Source: VAZQ01 sp963739385
GTDB lineage: Bacteria > Pseudomonadota > Alphaproteobacteria > Rhizobiales > Xanthobacteraceae
Assembly (NCBI GenBank): GCA_963739385.1
Contig: CAVUAI010000034.1
Coordinates: forward strand, 75,905 to 139,904
DNA length: 64,000 nt
Reading direction: 5' to 3'
Shown: in pieces, positions 36,455-44,981 of the stretch
How the letters are laid out: each line of letters opens with the position of its first letter
How positions within the stretch are numbered: the stretch's first letter is position 1
The notes under the pieces: model-generated
What the model was told of the DNA's origin: nothing
Database searches by the model: none
The model's input: only the letters and a program-made list of their open reading frames with translations
Translations under genes and position numbers: made by a program

Positions 36455-36710
36455 GTAGTCGCCGGTGCTTTCGCCGACATCGCGATCGGAATCCGCATCG
36501 TGGCAGGCGACCGCCCGCTGCGTTACTCTACGCCGCATTTGCGATTTCTGTGTTCTACGCGCTGGCCGACACCATCCTGGTTGCGCGGCTGTGGGCCGGC
36601 CCGCTCGGACCGTGGTCAAGATCTGCCCGATTATGCTCCTCAACATGGTGGGGCTCGCGATTTTGGAGCGACCGATGACGCTCTATTTCGTGCCGAGGTT
36701 CGCGCATGTG
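36455..36710 (+). pseudogene. Remnant of a DoxX-like membrane domain
   Basis: Three overlapping frames together read VVAGAFADIAIGIRIVAGDRP, then LLYAAFAISVFYALADTILVARLWAGPLGP, then VVKICPIMLLNMVGLAILE. This is the C-terminal four-helix DoxX-like domain that follows NAD-binding domains in some SDR proteins. At least two frameshifts (near 36520 and 36608) show decay. The upstream NAD-binding part was not found. The rest of 36210-36732 holds nothing I recognise. Confidence 0.5.
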
Positions 36711-36732
36711 CAGCGGTTCCCGCATGGCGAGG

Positions 36733-38781
36733 TCATTCATCGCAGCGGCGATCAAGCAGAGCCCGGATGCGCGCCGCAAGCTGCGCCTGTCCGACAGGTT
36801 TCGGAAGAAATTCAACGCCTTCGTCAAGGCGGCCCTGGTGAACGATCGCATTTCTCGAGTAGCCGGTCATATATAGAACCGGCAAGCCGGGCCGCATGAC
36901 TTGCGCTCGTTTGCCAAGCTCTCTGCCGTTGATCCCGGGCATCACGATATCGGTCAGCAACAGATCGACGCGCTTGTCCTCCTGCAACAGGATCGTCAGT
37001 GCGCCCTGTGCGTTCGGGGTGGCAATCACGCGATAATTCAGATTGCGGAGGATTTCTGCGACGTAGTTCCGAAGGTCCTTGTCGTCCTCGACAACGAGGA
37101 TCGTTTCAGTTCGGTCGCCTTCTGGCACAGGTTCGGACCCGCTGTCGATCTCCTCGCTCTCCGCGCCGTTAAGACGAGGGAAGTACATTTTCACGGTCGT
37201 GCCTTGGCCAAGCTCGCTGTAAATCTTTACGTGCCCGCCGGACTGCTTCACAAAACCATAAACCTGGCTCAAACCCAGGCCGGTCCCATGCCCCGCATCT
37301 TTCGTGGTGAAGAACGGCTCGAAGGCATGGCCGAGGACCTCGGCTGGCATTCCGTGACCGGTATCGGTTACGCAAATGACCACGTACTGGCCTGACATAA
37401 GTTCCGGTACGGCGCGGGTATACTCCTCGTCCACAAACACATTGGTTGCCTCGATCGTAAGCTTGCCGCCATCCGGCATCGCATCACGCGCGTTGATTGC
37501 CAGGTTGACGAGCGCCGATTCGAGGTGATTGGCGTCGACTTCGATCTTCCAGAGACCTGCTCCACCGACCGCCTCGACGTCGATCGTTTCGCCAAGCGAC
37601 CTTTGCATAAATTCGACTGCCCCGTTGAGGAACTTGTTGACTTCGAGTGGTTTCGGGTCGAGTGCTTGCCGGCGCGAAAACGCAAGTAGTCTCGCGGTCA
37701 GTGCAGCTGCCCGCTGTGCGCCTCGGTTGGCGTTGGTGAGCGCGCGCTGAAGGTTGGCCGCGCCGGTGATTTGCCTGGCCGCGCGCTGCGCGGTTTCCAG
37801 ATTGCCCAGCACGATCATCAGCAAATTGTTGAAATCGTGAGCAATCCCGCCACTCAATTGTCCGACCGCCTCCATTTTTTGAGCCGCGGCAAGTTGCTCC
37901 TGCGTCACCTTCAAGGCGCGTTGTGCCTCCAGCCGTTCGGTGATGTCGCGCGTGATCTTGGCAAATCCGATCGGCTTTCCGGTCTCATCGTAGATCGCGT
38001 CGATGACGACCGACGCCCAGAACCTTGTGCCGTCCTTTCGGACGCGCCAGCCCTCGGCTTCGTAACGCCCCGAGGTTCGGGCGGTCTCGAGTGCCAGCTG
38101 CGGTACTCCCGCGGCGCGATCCTCTTCCGTGTAGAACCTGCTGAAATGTTGGCCGATGATTTCATCGGCTGCGTAGCCTTTAATGCGTTGTGCTCCTAGG
38201 TTCCAGGTCGCGGCAATCCCATTCTCGTCAAGCTGGAAGATCGCGTAGTCGACGACGGCCTCGACAAGCCGGCGATAACGCCGTTCGCTTTCCAGCAGAT
38301 TCTGCTGCGCCTCCTGCCGCTCGGTGATGTCACGAGTAACCTTTGCAAATCCGATGACTTCGCCGCTTTCATCCTTGATCGCATCGATCACGACCAAAGC
38401 CCAGAAGCGCGTGCCGTCCTTTCGCACCCGCCAACCTTCCGTAAGAAATTTTCCTTCCGACTTCGCGACCGCAAGCGCCTTTTGCGGAATGCCGGCGGCC
38501 TGGTCCTCGGCCGTGTAAAACCGTGAAAATGGTTGGCCGACGATCTCCTGGGGCGAATACCCCTTGAGCCGGGCGGCGCCGGTGTTCCAGGTCAGCACCC
38601 GTCCATCCAGGCCGATCATGAAAATGGCATACTCGACGACGGCATCGATCAGGCGCTGGAGTTGCAAATTGCCAGCAACAGCCTGGTTTCTTCCCTCGCT
38701 GTCAGACACCGGATTTCGCCCGCATTTGCGCTGCGCGCTTTTGGACCAAGCCCCAACGCAAACTCGTAGTAAAGGTTCCAT
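36733..38781 (-). CDS. PAS-PAS hybrid histidine kinase
   Basis: Soluble sensor kinase, 682 residues, no membrane segment. Two near-identical PAS domains with PAC tails (WNTGAARLKGYSPQEI and WNLGAQRIKGYAADEI, each followed by GWRVRKDGTRFWA and GFAKxTRDITER), a HisKA domain (SGGIAHDFNNLL, phospho-His), a HATPase domain (ALVNLAINARDAMPDGG; GHGTGLGLSQVYGF) and a C-terminal receiver (ILVVEDDKDLR; LLLTDIVMPG; FLPKPV). This HDFNN type often passes phosphate to unlinked regulators; none is adjacent. GTG 38709 is an alternative start. Confidence 0.93.
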   Translation of the reverse strand: MEPLLRVCVGAWSKSAQRKCGRNPVSDSEGRNQAVAGNLQLQRLIDAVVEYAIFMIGLDGRVLTWNTGAARLKGYSPQEIVGQPFSRFYTAEDQAAGIPQKALAVAKSEGKFLTEGWRVRKDGTRFWALVVIDAIKDESGEVIGFAKVTRDITERQEAQQNLLESERRYRRLVEAVVDYAIFQLDENGIAATWNLGAQRIKGYAADEIIGQHFSRFYTEEDRAAGVPQLALETARTSGRYEAEGWRVRKDGTRFWASVVIDAIYDETGKPIGFAKITRDITERLEAQRALKVTQEQLAAAQKMEAVGQLSGGIAHDFNNLLMIVLGNLETAQRAARQITGAANLQRALTNANRGAQRAAALTARLLAFSRRQALDPKPLEVNKFLNGAVEFMQRSLGETIDVEAVGGAGLWKIEVDANHLESALVNLAINARDAMPDGGKLTIEATNVFVDEEYTRAVPELMSGQYVVICVTDTGHGMPAEVLGHAFEPFFTTKDAGHGTGLGLSQVYGFVKQSGGHVKIYSELGQGTTVKMYFPRLNGAESEEIDSGSEPVPEGDRTETILVVEDDKDLRNYVAEILRNLNYRVIATPNAQGALTILLQEDKRVDLLLTDIVMPGINGRELGKRAQVMRPGLPVLYMTGYSRNAIVHQGRLDEGVEFLPKPVGQAQLAARIRALLDRRCDE

Positions 38782-38830
38782 ACTGGGGAACTATGAGGGC
38801 CGACGGATGGGGAGCCGGAGCCAACTTCCT

Positions 38831-38975
38831 CGTGATGCATTCTTGCTGATGGATGTGATGCACTTGATGCAGGCAACAACGGAACCGGAAAACCCGATCG
38901 CCATAAGTGATGCACTTGATGCACGGTATTCATTAATGGCGCACCACCACCTCACAGTGGCCCTGTCCTCGGAAC
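38831..38975. repeat. Dispersed repeat, copy A (diverged, partial)
   Basis: Carries GATGTGATGCACTTGATGCA, then AACAACGGAACCGGAA, and TAAGTGATGCACTTGATGCAC, matching in order the left part of copies B (42698) and C (52033). The longer right part of those copies is not seen here. Lies just upstream of the hybrid kinase gene. Confidence 0.65.
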
Positions 38976-38989
38976 TCCCCGCTCGGTCA

Positions 38990-39840
38990 GCGCACACCGC
39001 CTGGTCACCTTCACTTACAATGCACATCCTCAACTATCTTCGCGAGGATCGCTTTGGCAGTGTCGAGTCCCCCAACGTCACGGTGCGGGCATGGCTGGCA
39101 TGTGTCTCGAGATAGGTTGCCCATGCCACGGCCCGGCGAACAGCAGGAGAGCCCTAGAAGGCCGCCATTGCGCGCGCTATCGGCCTAACTTGATTTTACG
39201 GTTCGTAGGTCACCGCTGACAGCCCGAAGGGCGGGTGGCGACCTAGACAAACAGTAAAGAACCCACGGGTGAAGCGCTGTGGGCCCTGCGGCAATGCCAC
39301 CCACCTTGCCGACTACGGCGCACGCCAAGCCCACGCTATCATCAGCAAGCTCATGCCTGGAGTGGAAACTGGCAAGAGCGAGAAGGGGCAGCTTGGCCGG
39401 CCCTTGCTTCCTCCCTGCCCGACTGCCCCTTCGCTTGATGGCGGATACCACCACCTCCTACGGGGGCAGTTTTGCCTGCGAGCTATTTGAATTTTCAGCG
39501 CTCGACCGCTGTAGATGGGACCCACTGCCGGGTGGACCCCCAGCTCACCGGCGTGGGGGAAACGCCGCCTCGCGTTAGCCTGAGCAATCTTACGGGATGC
39601 AGTGCCCGGAGCGAGCGGCCAGGGGAAAGTGCAGCTCGGTGATGCCGCGGGAGGACTACCGACTGAGGGGGCGGCAGCTACTCACAGCAGCAGCGCGAGA
39701 ACTTGCGCCTATAGCAAACTCGCCCCACGACGGATTTCGAGTTTTTAAAGGTGTCGCCCTGCAAATCTATTCCAGTCTTCAGGGTAGTTTTACCACAATC
39801 TGAACGCTGGGTTGCTCTCGGTTCATGTCGTGGACGCGAC
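38990..39840. other. Long non-coding stretch, nothing recognised
   Basis: About 850 bp with short overlapping open frames on both strands, none with a family I know or a convincing ribosome-binding site. There is a GC-rich patch with short inverted repeats around 39520-39575 (CCCCCAGCTCACCGGCGTGGGGG). It may be decayed coding DNA. Confidence 0.4.
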
Positions 39841-39848
39841 GCCGATCG

Positions 39849-40025
39849 GCAACCGATCATTTCGATACAATCCCCGGCGATCCCGATGTGCTCGACGCCA
39901 GCTCGCGCCTTTTTCATATTTAACGCAATCTGGAATTTCGTAGGCTGCAAATTGGCTGGTTTCGTACCCTTAAGGATTTTATCGACATAAAGCGCAGCCC
40001 GCTCGTAAAGCTCTAAAAAGTTGGC
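39849..40025 (-). pseudogene. C-terminal remnant of a pfam04392-type ABC binding protein
   Basis: Minus-strand frame reads ISANFLELYERAALYVDKIL then KGTKPANLQPTKFQIALNMK. LYxRAAxYVDKILKGxKPA and QPTKFxxxxNxKxA are the conserved end of rhizobial ABC binding proteins. The start of the gene is missing (only about 60 codons remain) and the frame runs on into unrelated sequence. It is the complementary end of the family seen as an N-terminal scrap at 30981. Confidence 0.65.
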
Positions 40026-40079
40026 GGAGATGGAAATGATGCCCCCTGCCGCGGAGCGCCGCCATGATGAGCCCGCTCC

Positions 40080-40826
40080 ATGACACTTGAATTCTTGGCT
40101 CTGATTGGAATTGGTTTCCTCGCGCAGCTCGTGGACGGAGCGCTCGGGATGGCGTTTGGCCTTATCTCGACGATTGCCCTGCTGTCGCTTGGCATACCGC
40201 CTGCCCAGGCGAGTGCGGTGGTCCATACGGCCGAAGTTGCAACCACGGGAGCTTCCGGACTGTCCCACCTGTTCCACCAGAACGCCGATCGCAGACTTCT
40301 TCTCACGCTCGGCATGCCGGGCGTGCTCGGAGGTGTTCTGGGGGCATATGTCCTTTCGAACATCGACGGCCAAGCGATACGTCCCTTTGTCTGGGCCTAC
40401 CTGCTCGTGATGGGACTGTTCATCCTTATGAAAGCGGCGAAGCTGGCCCCAACCAACGAGGACGCGAAAGTCGGATATGCCGCTCCGCTCGGTCTTGTGG
40501 GCGGCTTCTTGGATGCGATCGGGGGTGGCGGCTGGGGACCAATGGTCACTTCGACGCTTATTGGATCGGGTCATGCCCCGCGGAAAGTCATCGGTTCAGT
40601 CAATGTGGCGGAATTCTTCATCACCGTGGCGGTGGCTACGACATTTTTCATTGAGTTGGCTACCGCCCACGTCGAGCACATTGCGGCGCTCATCATCGGC
40701 GGCTTGCTGGCCGCTCCCTTCGCCGGATATATCGTCCGCCACGTGCCGCCCCGCGCTCTCATGGCCGCCGTCGGCGTCTTGGTTAGCGCGCTCGCGCTGT
40801 TCCAACTCGCCAAATCATTTGGATAA
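40080..40826 (+). CDS. TauE/SafE-family sulfite or sulfonate exporter
   Basis: Membrane permease of the TauE/SafE (TSUP) family, 248 residues with about seven to eight hydrophobic segments. The two internal repeats show the family motifs: LVDGALGMAFGLISTIALLSLGI and ASAVVHTAEVATTGASGLSH in the first half, VGGFLDAIGGGGWGPMVTSTL and GSVNVAEFF in the second. Substrate probably sulfite, sulfoacetate or a related anion. No sulfur-metabolism gene beside it. Confidence 0.9.
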   Translation: MTLEFLALIGIGFLAQLVDGALGMAFGLISTIALLSLGIPPAQASAVVHTAEVATTGASGLSHLFHQNADRRLLLTLGMPGVLGGVLGAYVLSNIDGQAIRPFVWAYLLVMGLFILMKAAKLAPTNEDAKVGYAAPLGLVGGFLDAIGGGGWGPMVTSTLIGSGHAPRKVIGSVNVAEFFITVAVATTFFIELATAHVEHIAALIIGGLLAAPFAGYIVRHVPPRALMAAVGVLVSALALFQLAKSFG

Positions 40827-41032
40827 TCCGAGCTGTGTCTACCAAAAACTCAGACGGCACTTCAAAGCCTTGCTTGATTTTTTGGCCCCCGTCTTTTTAC
40901 AGACTAGCGGCGGGGTCGAACCCGGAGCCTTCTACGGCCGGGTTTCTGACAGCCAGTCAACAACAACTAGAGGCGAACGCATTCGCAAACGGTACGACGC
41001 TCGACGCCGCCCCAGCGTGTCTGACCGGTGCT

Positions 41033-42541
41033 TCAGCTGGCTCGGACGTAGCCGTAACGTAGGTTAGTCGGTTCTCTTGCCGCGAGTTCATACTCGCCCT
41101 TTAGCTTGGCGAGCCGATCCTCGGAATAGGCCGGCATGGGCGTGTTTTCGGCCGCCTTGAGCTTGAGGCGGTAAAGGCGAGCCGCGTTGCTGCCGAAGAT
41201 CATCTGCTTGGTCGCGCTGTCGGCGTCGCCGAGAGCTGGGAAGCCATACTTCTTCTGCATGTCCTCGGGGATCTCCAGCCGCCGCATCGCTTCGATCTGC
41301 CACTGCGGCGATCCATACCACACGCTATCAGTACCCCAGAGCACGTGATCCGCCCCCAAGCCCTTGACCAGCGTGCCCACCAACGCGGCCGAGAACTTGG
41401 GATGCGCCACCGCCGAATTAGCGAAGGAGGTACCTAATTCGGCGTAGACGTTGGTCACCCCGAACTTCTCTGGGATCTCGGCCAGATCGGTCGCCCATTT
41501 GATGCGACCAGTGGTCTCGAACTCCGCCCAGGCTTGGTCAGGAAGTTCCAGGAATGCACGCAGTGCGGAATGGTAGATGACGAAGGTCATCTGCGGCCAT
41601 TCCTTGGCGGCCTTCCCAATATCCCAGGCGGTCGCGTATTCCCAGACGCCAGCGAATGATTTGTCGTAGTCGGGTGGCAGCAGGCCCTTGTGGATGCATA
41701 GCGTGGTGATGCCGGCCTTCACCGCCTTTTCATAGAAGGGATACATCACCTGCTCGTCGTCCAGGCGCCACGGGTATTTGGATGGCGCGAGCGGGTCGCC
41801 GATCGTGTAGGACTTCCACGAATCCGGCTTGTAGACCGCGATCGCTTTGTCGACCTCCTCCATCCAGCCGGGTTGCTTGGGCGTGATCACCGTATGAGCG
41901 AGCAAGCGCCGTGAGCCCGCGAAATCGTTGATCACCTCGCGTGTCCTCGCGATCTGCTCGTTGGACAGAAGCCACCAGCTCGGATCGTCGAACGGCGCAC
42001 CGCTCAAGAGGGCTAGGCTGGTGTCGCTGTCATAGTAGACCTCCTTGACGTAGTTCTGAAACTTGTATCGGACCAGCGACGAGTCATCTGCCTTCAACTG
42101 CGGGTTCCAGTGCTCGGCCGCGAACTTAGCGAGGCCCAAAAGTTCTGTATGCTCGAAGTCGTCGCGCACGAAATGGGTTTGGACATCGAAGATGAACTGC
42201 CCCGCCAAGCTCTGCGCGCGCGCCTGCATTAGTTCGGGCTCGTGCGCCTCGGCCGCCGCAACTTGGAACACGTTGGTAGCATAGACCTCGTTCATGGCGA
42301 CGAAGGCAGCGGCCATGCCGCAGCTTGTTTGCATGAACTGCCGACGGCTCAGGCCGAGCCGCTTGCCGTTGAGGTCGGCCAACTCCAAGATTCGCCGCTC
42401 GACGCGCTTCTGCGTCTCGCTCTGCGGCGGTGGAAGGTACTCGCCATTGGACACGATCTGGGTGGGTATCGGGGTTGCGGCAGAAGCCATTTCAGCGCCT
42501 GCGACTAGACGCTGTTCTCGTTCGCTGAGCCAACTACCCAT
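41033..42541 (-). CDS. Amidohydrolase_2-family protein with Tat-like signal
   Basis: 502 residues. A twin-arginine motif LSRRQFMQTSCGMAAAFVAM lies near residue 65, so export folded is likely even though the N-terminus before it is long. The TIM barrel then begins FIFDVQTHFV, where the usual HxH metal pair is QxH. Later metal/active-site positions are TTLCIHKGL, FVIYHSAL and VLWGTDSVWYGSP (Asp). Related to decarboxylase/hydrolase enzymes on aromatic acids; the missing His may change metal use. No operon partners. Confidence 0.82.
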   Translation of the reverse strand: MGSWLSEREQRLVAGAEMASAATPIPTQIVSNGEYLPPPQSETQKRVERRILELADLNGKRLGLSRRQFMQTSCGMAAAFVAMNEVYATNVFQVAAAEAHEPELMQARAQSLAGQFIFDVQTHFVRDDFEHTELLGLAKFAAEHWNPQLKADDSSLVRYKFQNYVKEVYYDSDTSLALLSGAPFDDPSWWLLSNEQIARTREVINDFAGSRRLLAHTVITPKQPGWMEEVDKAIAVYKPDSWKSYTIGDPLAPSKYPWRLDDEQVMYPFYEKAVKAGITTLCIHKGLLPPDYDKSFAGVWEYATAWDIGKAAKEWPQMTFVIYHSALRAFLELPDQAWAEFETTGRIKWATDLAEIPEKFGVTNVYAELGTSFANSAVAHPKFSAALVGTLVKGLGADHVLWGTDSVWYGSPQWQIEAMRRLEIPEDMQKKYGFPALGDADSATKQMIFGSNAARLYRLKLKAAENTPMPAYSEDRLAKLKGEYELAAREPTNLRYGYVRAS

Positions 42542-42578
42542 CGTCGCCTCCCTAGTTCTGGTTACGGATCAGAGAAGC

Positions 42579-42695
42579 TTAGAAGCCGCCGGGGTACCAA
42601 GCCAGTGCCTTGCGGCCGTAGTCGTCGGTGTTGAACTCGTCGACTGTAAGCGCATGGTCCGGCGCCGTCGCGAGCCCGACCACGAACCAGGCACC
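42579..42695 (-). pseudogene. C-terminal coding fragment cut by repeat copy B
   Basis: Minus-strand frame reading WFVVGLATAPDHALTVDEF then NTDDYGRKALAWYPGGF and a stop looks like real protein sequence. It ends, on its upstream side, within 3 bp of the left border of repeat copy B (42698), as if the repeat replaced the rest of a gene. Family not recognised. Confidence 0.35.
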
Positions 42696-42697
42696 TC

Positions 42698-43040
42698 GAT
42701 CGTCAGAGTTGATGCACGTGATGCGCTTGATGCATGCATCAACGGACCGGAAGCGCGACTCGCTATAAGTGCCTCTGCGATTTAGAAATTTCTGTGATGC
42801 ACTTGATGCACGGTGATGCACCGTGATGCACCGTGATGCACGACCTCACAGTCACGTTCCGTCGGCAAGCGCCTCCTTCTCGGTCAGCCACTCGGTGCCT
42901 GGAGTTCCGCAATCTCGAGGGGCCTGCCCTACATGGGCGGTTACATGGGCTCATAACAGGGGATTACAGAAGTTCTGGGAATATCAGGAGCAGTTGGCGG
43001 AAGCCTGCTCCGCCATCATCTTAGCGCATCGTTGCGAGCC
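42698..43040. repeat. Dispersed repeat, copy B, with iteron-like array
   Basis: About 343 bp closely matching copy C (52033-52419) from GATCGTCAGAGTTGATGCAC to GTTGCGAGCC. It contains the perfect palindrome TTGATGCATGCATCAA (around 42728-42743), about five tandem 9-10 bp units of the type GTGATGCAC (42795-42842), and a conserved right part including CTGCCCTACATGGGC and TTACATGGGCTCATAAC. No coding capacity. Small indels separate copies B and C. Confidence 0.8.
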
Positions 43041-43138
43041 CCCCTCGCCTGTAGTTCGATGACGCATCGGGTCGGCCTCAGCGAGCCGAGGTTCTCCTGC
43101 ACGTCGACGACCAGCCCTTTGCGAACGGCCGGCAGGAC
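43041..43138 (-). pseudogene. Possible nanE (ManNAc-6-P epimerase) fragment
   Basis: Directly after the murQ stop, the minus strand reads LPAVRKGLVVDVQENLGSL and RPTRCVIELQARGA before running into repeat copy B. GLVVxVQxxxGSxL...I..L resembles the first strand and loop of N-acetylmannosamine-6-phosphate 2-epimerase. That gene would fit this amino-sugar cluster. Only about 30 codons remain, so the call is tentative. Confidence 0.35.
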
Positions 43139-44100
43139 TACATTTTCGGTGCATCGATGTCCGTCAGATCGCCCAAATCTGCAGGCTCCGGACTGGGCTT
43201 GCCGATGGCGGCGAGCGCAGCACGCAACTGTCCGCCCGCCCGCTCGAGGACGTCCGTCGCATCGCCCACGTCGCAGCCGTGCAGAAGGAGGACGGCGACC
43301 TTGACTTTGCCGTTCGCGCGGCGCAACGCCCCTCGCGCCTGCTCGGCGCTGCACCCGGTGAGTCGTTTGAGGATGTTTTCGCTGCGCCGCACGAGCTTCT
43401 GGTTGACGGCCTGCAGATCGACCATGAGCCCGTCATAGACTCGGCCTAGCAGGATCATGACCAGAGACGAGAAGACATTGAGGGTGATACGTTGCGCGGT
43501 TCCGGCTTTCATTCTCGTGGAACCCGCAATGGGCTCCGCGCCGGTATCCAACCAGATGGCATGATCAGCTTGCTCGAGGATCGGCGTATCGTTGTTGTTG
43601 GCGACGCCAATGGTCAAGGCGCCACGGCGCTTTGCTTCCTTGAGGCAGGACAGTGTGAACGGCGTCGTTCCGCTCGCGGCAACGGCGATGACGACGTCGT
43701 GCACGCCGATGTCGTGCTGGTGAACGAGCCGGACGCCTTGATCGGCCGCGTCCTCGGCGCCTTCCACCGAGCGCAGCAGGGCGTCCCGTCCGCCCGCCAT
43801 GAGGAGCAGCAGCCGATCCTGTGGCCAACTGAAGGTCGGAATGAGCTCGGCGCCATCCTGGACCGCAAGCCGCCCGGAGGTTCCGGCGCCGACATAGACC
43901 AGCCGGCCTCCGTTTCGCAGTCGCCCCTCAGCAACGAGCGCCGCCTTCACGATCGGAAGACGGGCCGCCCTCACCGCGGCCACCGCGGTGAATTGGCCTT
44001 CGATCATCGCCTCGGCGATGTCCAAAGGCTCCCACACGTCAATATCGGAATATCGCGGGCTCGCGCGTTCGGTGTCCATCCTCATGCCCAATGTTGCCAC
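43138..44100 (-). CDS. murQ: N-acetylmuramic acid 6-phosphate etherase
   Basis: Cleaves the lactyl ether of MurNAc-6-P, giving GlcNAc-6-P and lactate in cell-wall recycling. 320 residues from GTG 44100; ATG 44085 and 44079 are alternatives. SIS domain with catalytic Glu in GAGTSGRLAVQDGAELIPTF, ASGTTPFTLSCLKEAK, and GAEPIAGSTRMKAGTAQRITLN, all diagnostic of MurQ. C-terminal helical domain ends DIDAPKM. Divergent from the kinase-SIS-nagA genes. Confidence 0.95.
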   Translation of the reverse strand: MATLGMRMDTERASPRYSDIDVWEPLDIAEAMIEGQFTAVAAVRAARLPIVKAALVAEGRLRNGGRLVYVGAGTSGRLAVQDGAELIPTFSWPQDRLLLLMAGGRDALLRSVEGAEDAADQGVRLVHQHDIGVHDVVIAVAASGTTPFTLSCLKEAKRRGALTIGVANNNDTPILEQADHAIWLDTGAEPIAGSTRMKAGTAQRITLNVFSSLVMILLGRVYDGLMVDLQAVNQKLVRRSENILKRLTGCSAEQARGALRRANGKVKVAVLLLHGCDVGDATDVLERAGGQLRAALAAIGKPSPEPADLGDLTDIDAPKM

Positions 44101-44165
44101 GCAGGAGAACGCCCTCCCATCCTAGTTGGTTCTAGGACGTCGGGCCATTGAAAGGGAGTGGCGAA

Positions 44166-44981
44166 ATGAATGGCGCCGGAGAACTCCTCTTACTGCGTGT
44201 CGACGGTGGTGGCCGCAGGTGTCGCGCCCGCCTTGCGACAGGCCGGCCCCATGCATGCCGCGTGACATCGAAAGGGTGGTCGCTTGCCTGGCGTTGGCGG
44301 GGGCCAGCGAACCGAGCCACCTCGAGGCGGCGCGGAGACACACGCATCCTTATTGTGCGGCCATTATCGTCCCCGATGCCCAGGCGGCGTTGCATCGGCG
44401 CCCATGGCGGACATGACGGCGGCATCGTCGTGATCGGCACCGGAACCATCGGCTGGGCCGAGCTGAGGGGACGGCAACACCGGGTTGGCGGCTGGGGTTG
44501 GCCCATTTCCGATGAAGGAAGCGGCGCCTGGCTCGGTGCGAGGCGTTGCGCCGCCACTTTGTGGGCTCACGACGGTCGGATTCAGTGGACGGACCTCCTC
44601 CAGTCGCTGTTTGCCAGATTCCGGTCGAATCCGCATGCGATCGTGCGCTGGATGACGGGTGCACTTCCAAGCGACTTCGCCAAATTCGCCCCGGAGATCG
44701 CCGAGCGCGCATCGACCGATGATTCGGTCGCGGTCGAACTGTGCCGTCTCGCGGGCGCACATGTCGATGCGCTGGCACGACGGCTCGTCGCGCTCGGCGT
44801 CGATCGGGTGCGTCTGGTCCGGGGCCTCGCATCGCCGATCGAGCCATGGCTGGCGGATGAAACCCGGCGTCACCTTGCTGCGCCTCTCGGGGATGCCGTG
44901 GACGGCGCTTTGCAACTCGCCCGCAATGCCGCGCAGTCGCCGTTGCATCGCGGCGCCACGCCGTCGAGGCGCCAGCGGTGA
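44166..44981 (+). pseudogene. N-acetylglucosamine kinase (BadF/BcrA type), damaged N-terminal half
   Basis: The ATG at 44166 has AAAGGGAG 7 nt upstream and opens well (LLLRVDGGG), the phosphate-1 motif of this kinase family. The next stretch is garbled. The expected VVACLALAGASEPSHLEAAR and PYCAAIIVPDAQAAL sit in another frame (44264-44392), and one extra base near 44393 returns to GAHGGHDGGIVVIGTGTIGW in the original frame. Thirty or more residues between DGGG and VVACLALAG also appear deleted. The C-terminal half (GGWGWPISDEGSGAWLG) is intact. By chance the original frame stays open, so a scrambled protein could be made. It overlaps the SIS gene by 4 nt. Confidence 0.7.

Noticed and set aside
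39678..40574. 298-codon minus-strand frame opposite the TauE/SafE gene
   Set aside because: Most of it is a shadow of the exporter; only the binding-protein tail at 39849-40025 resembles a family.
42795..42842. CRISPR array from the GATGCAC repeats
   Set aside because: Units are 9-10 bp, directly abutting, without unique spacers, and no cas genes are present.
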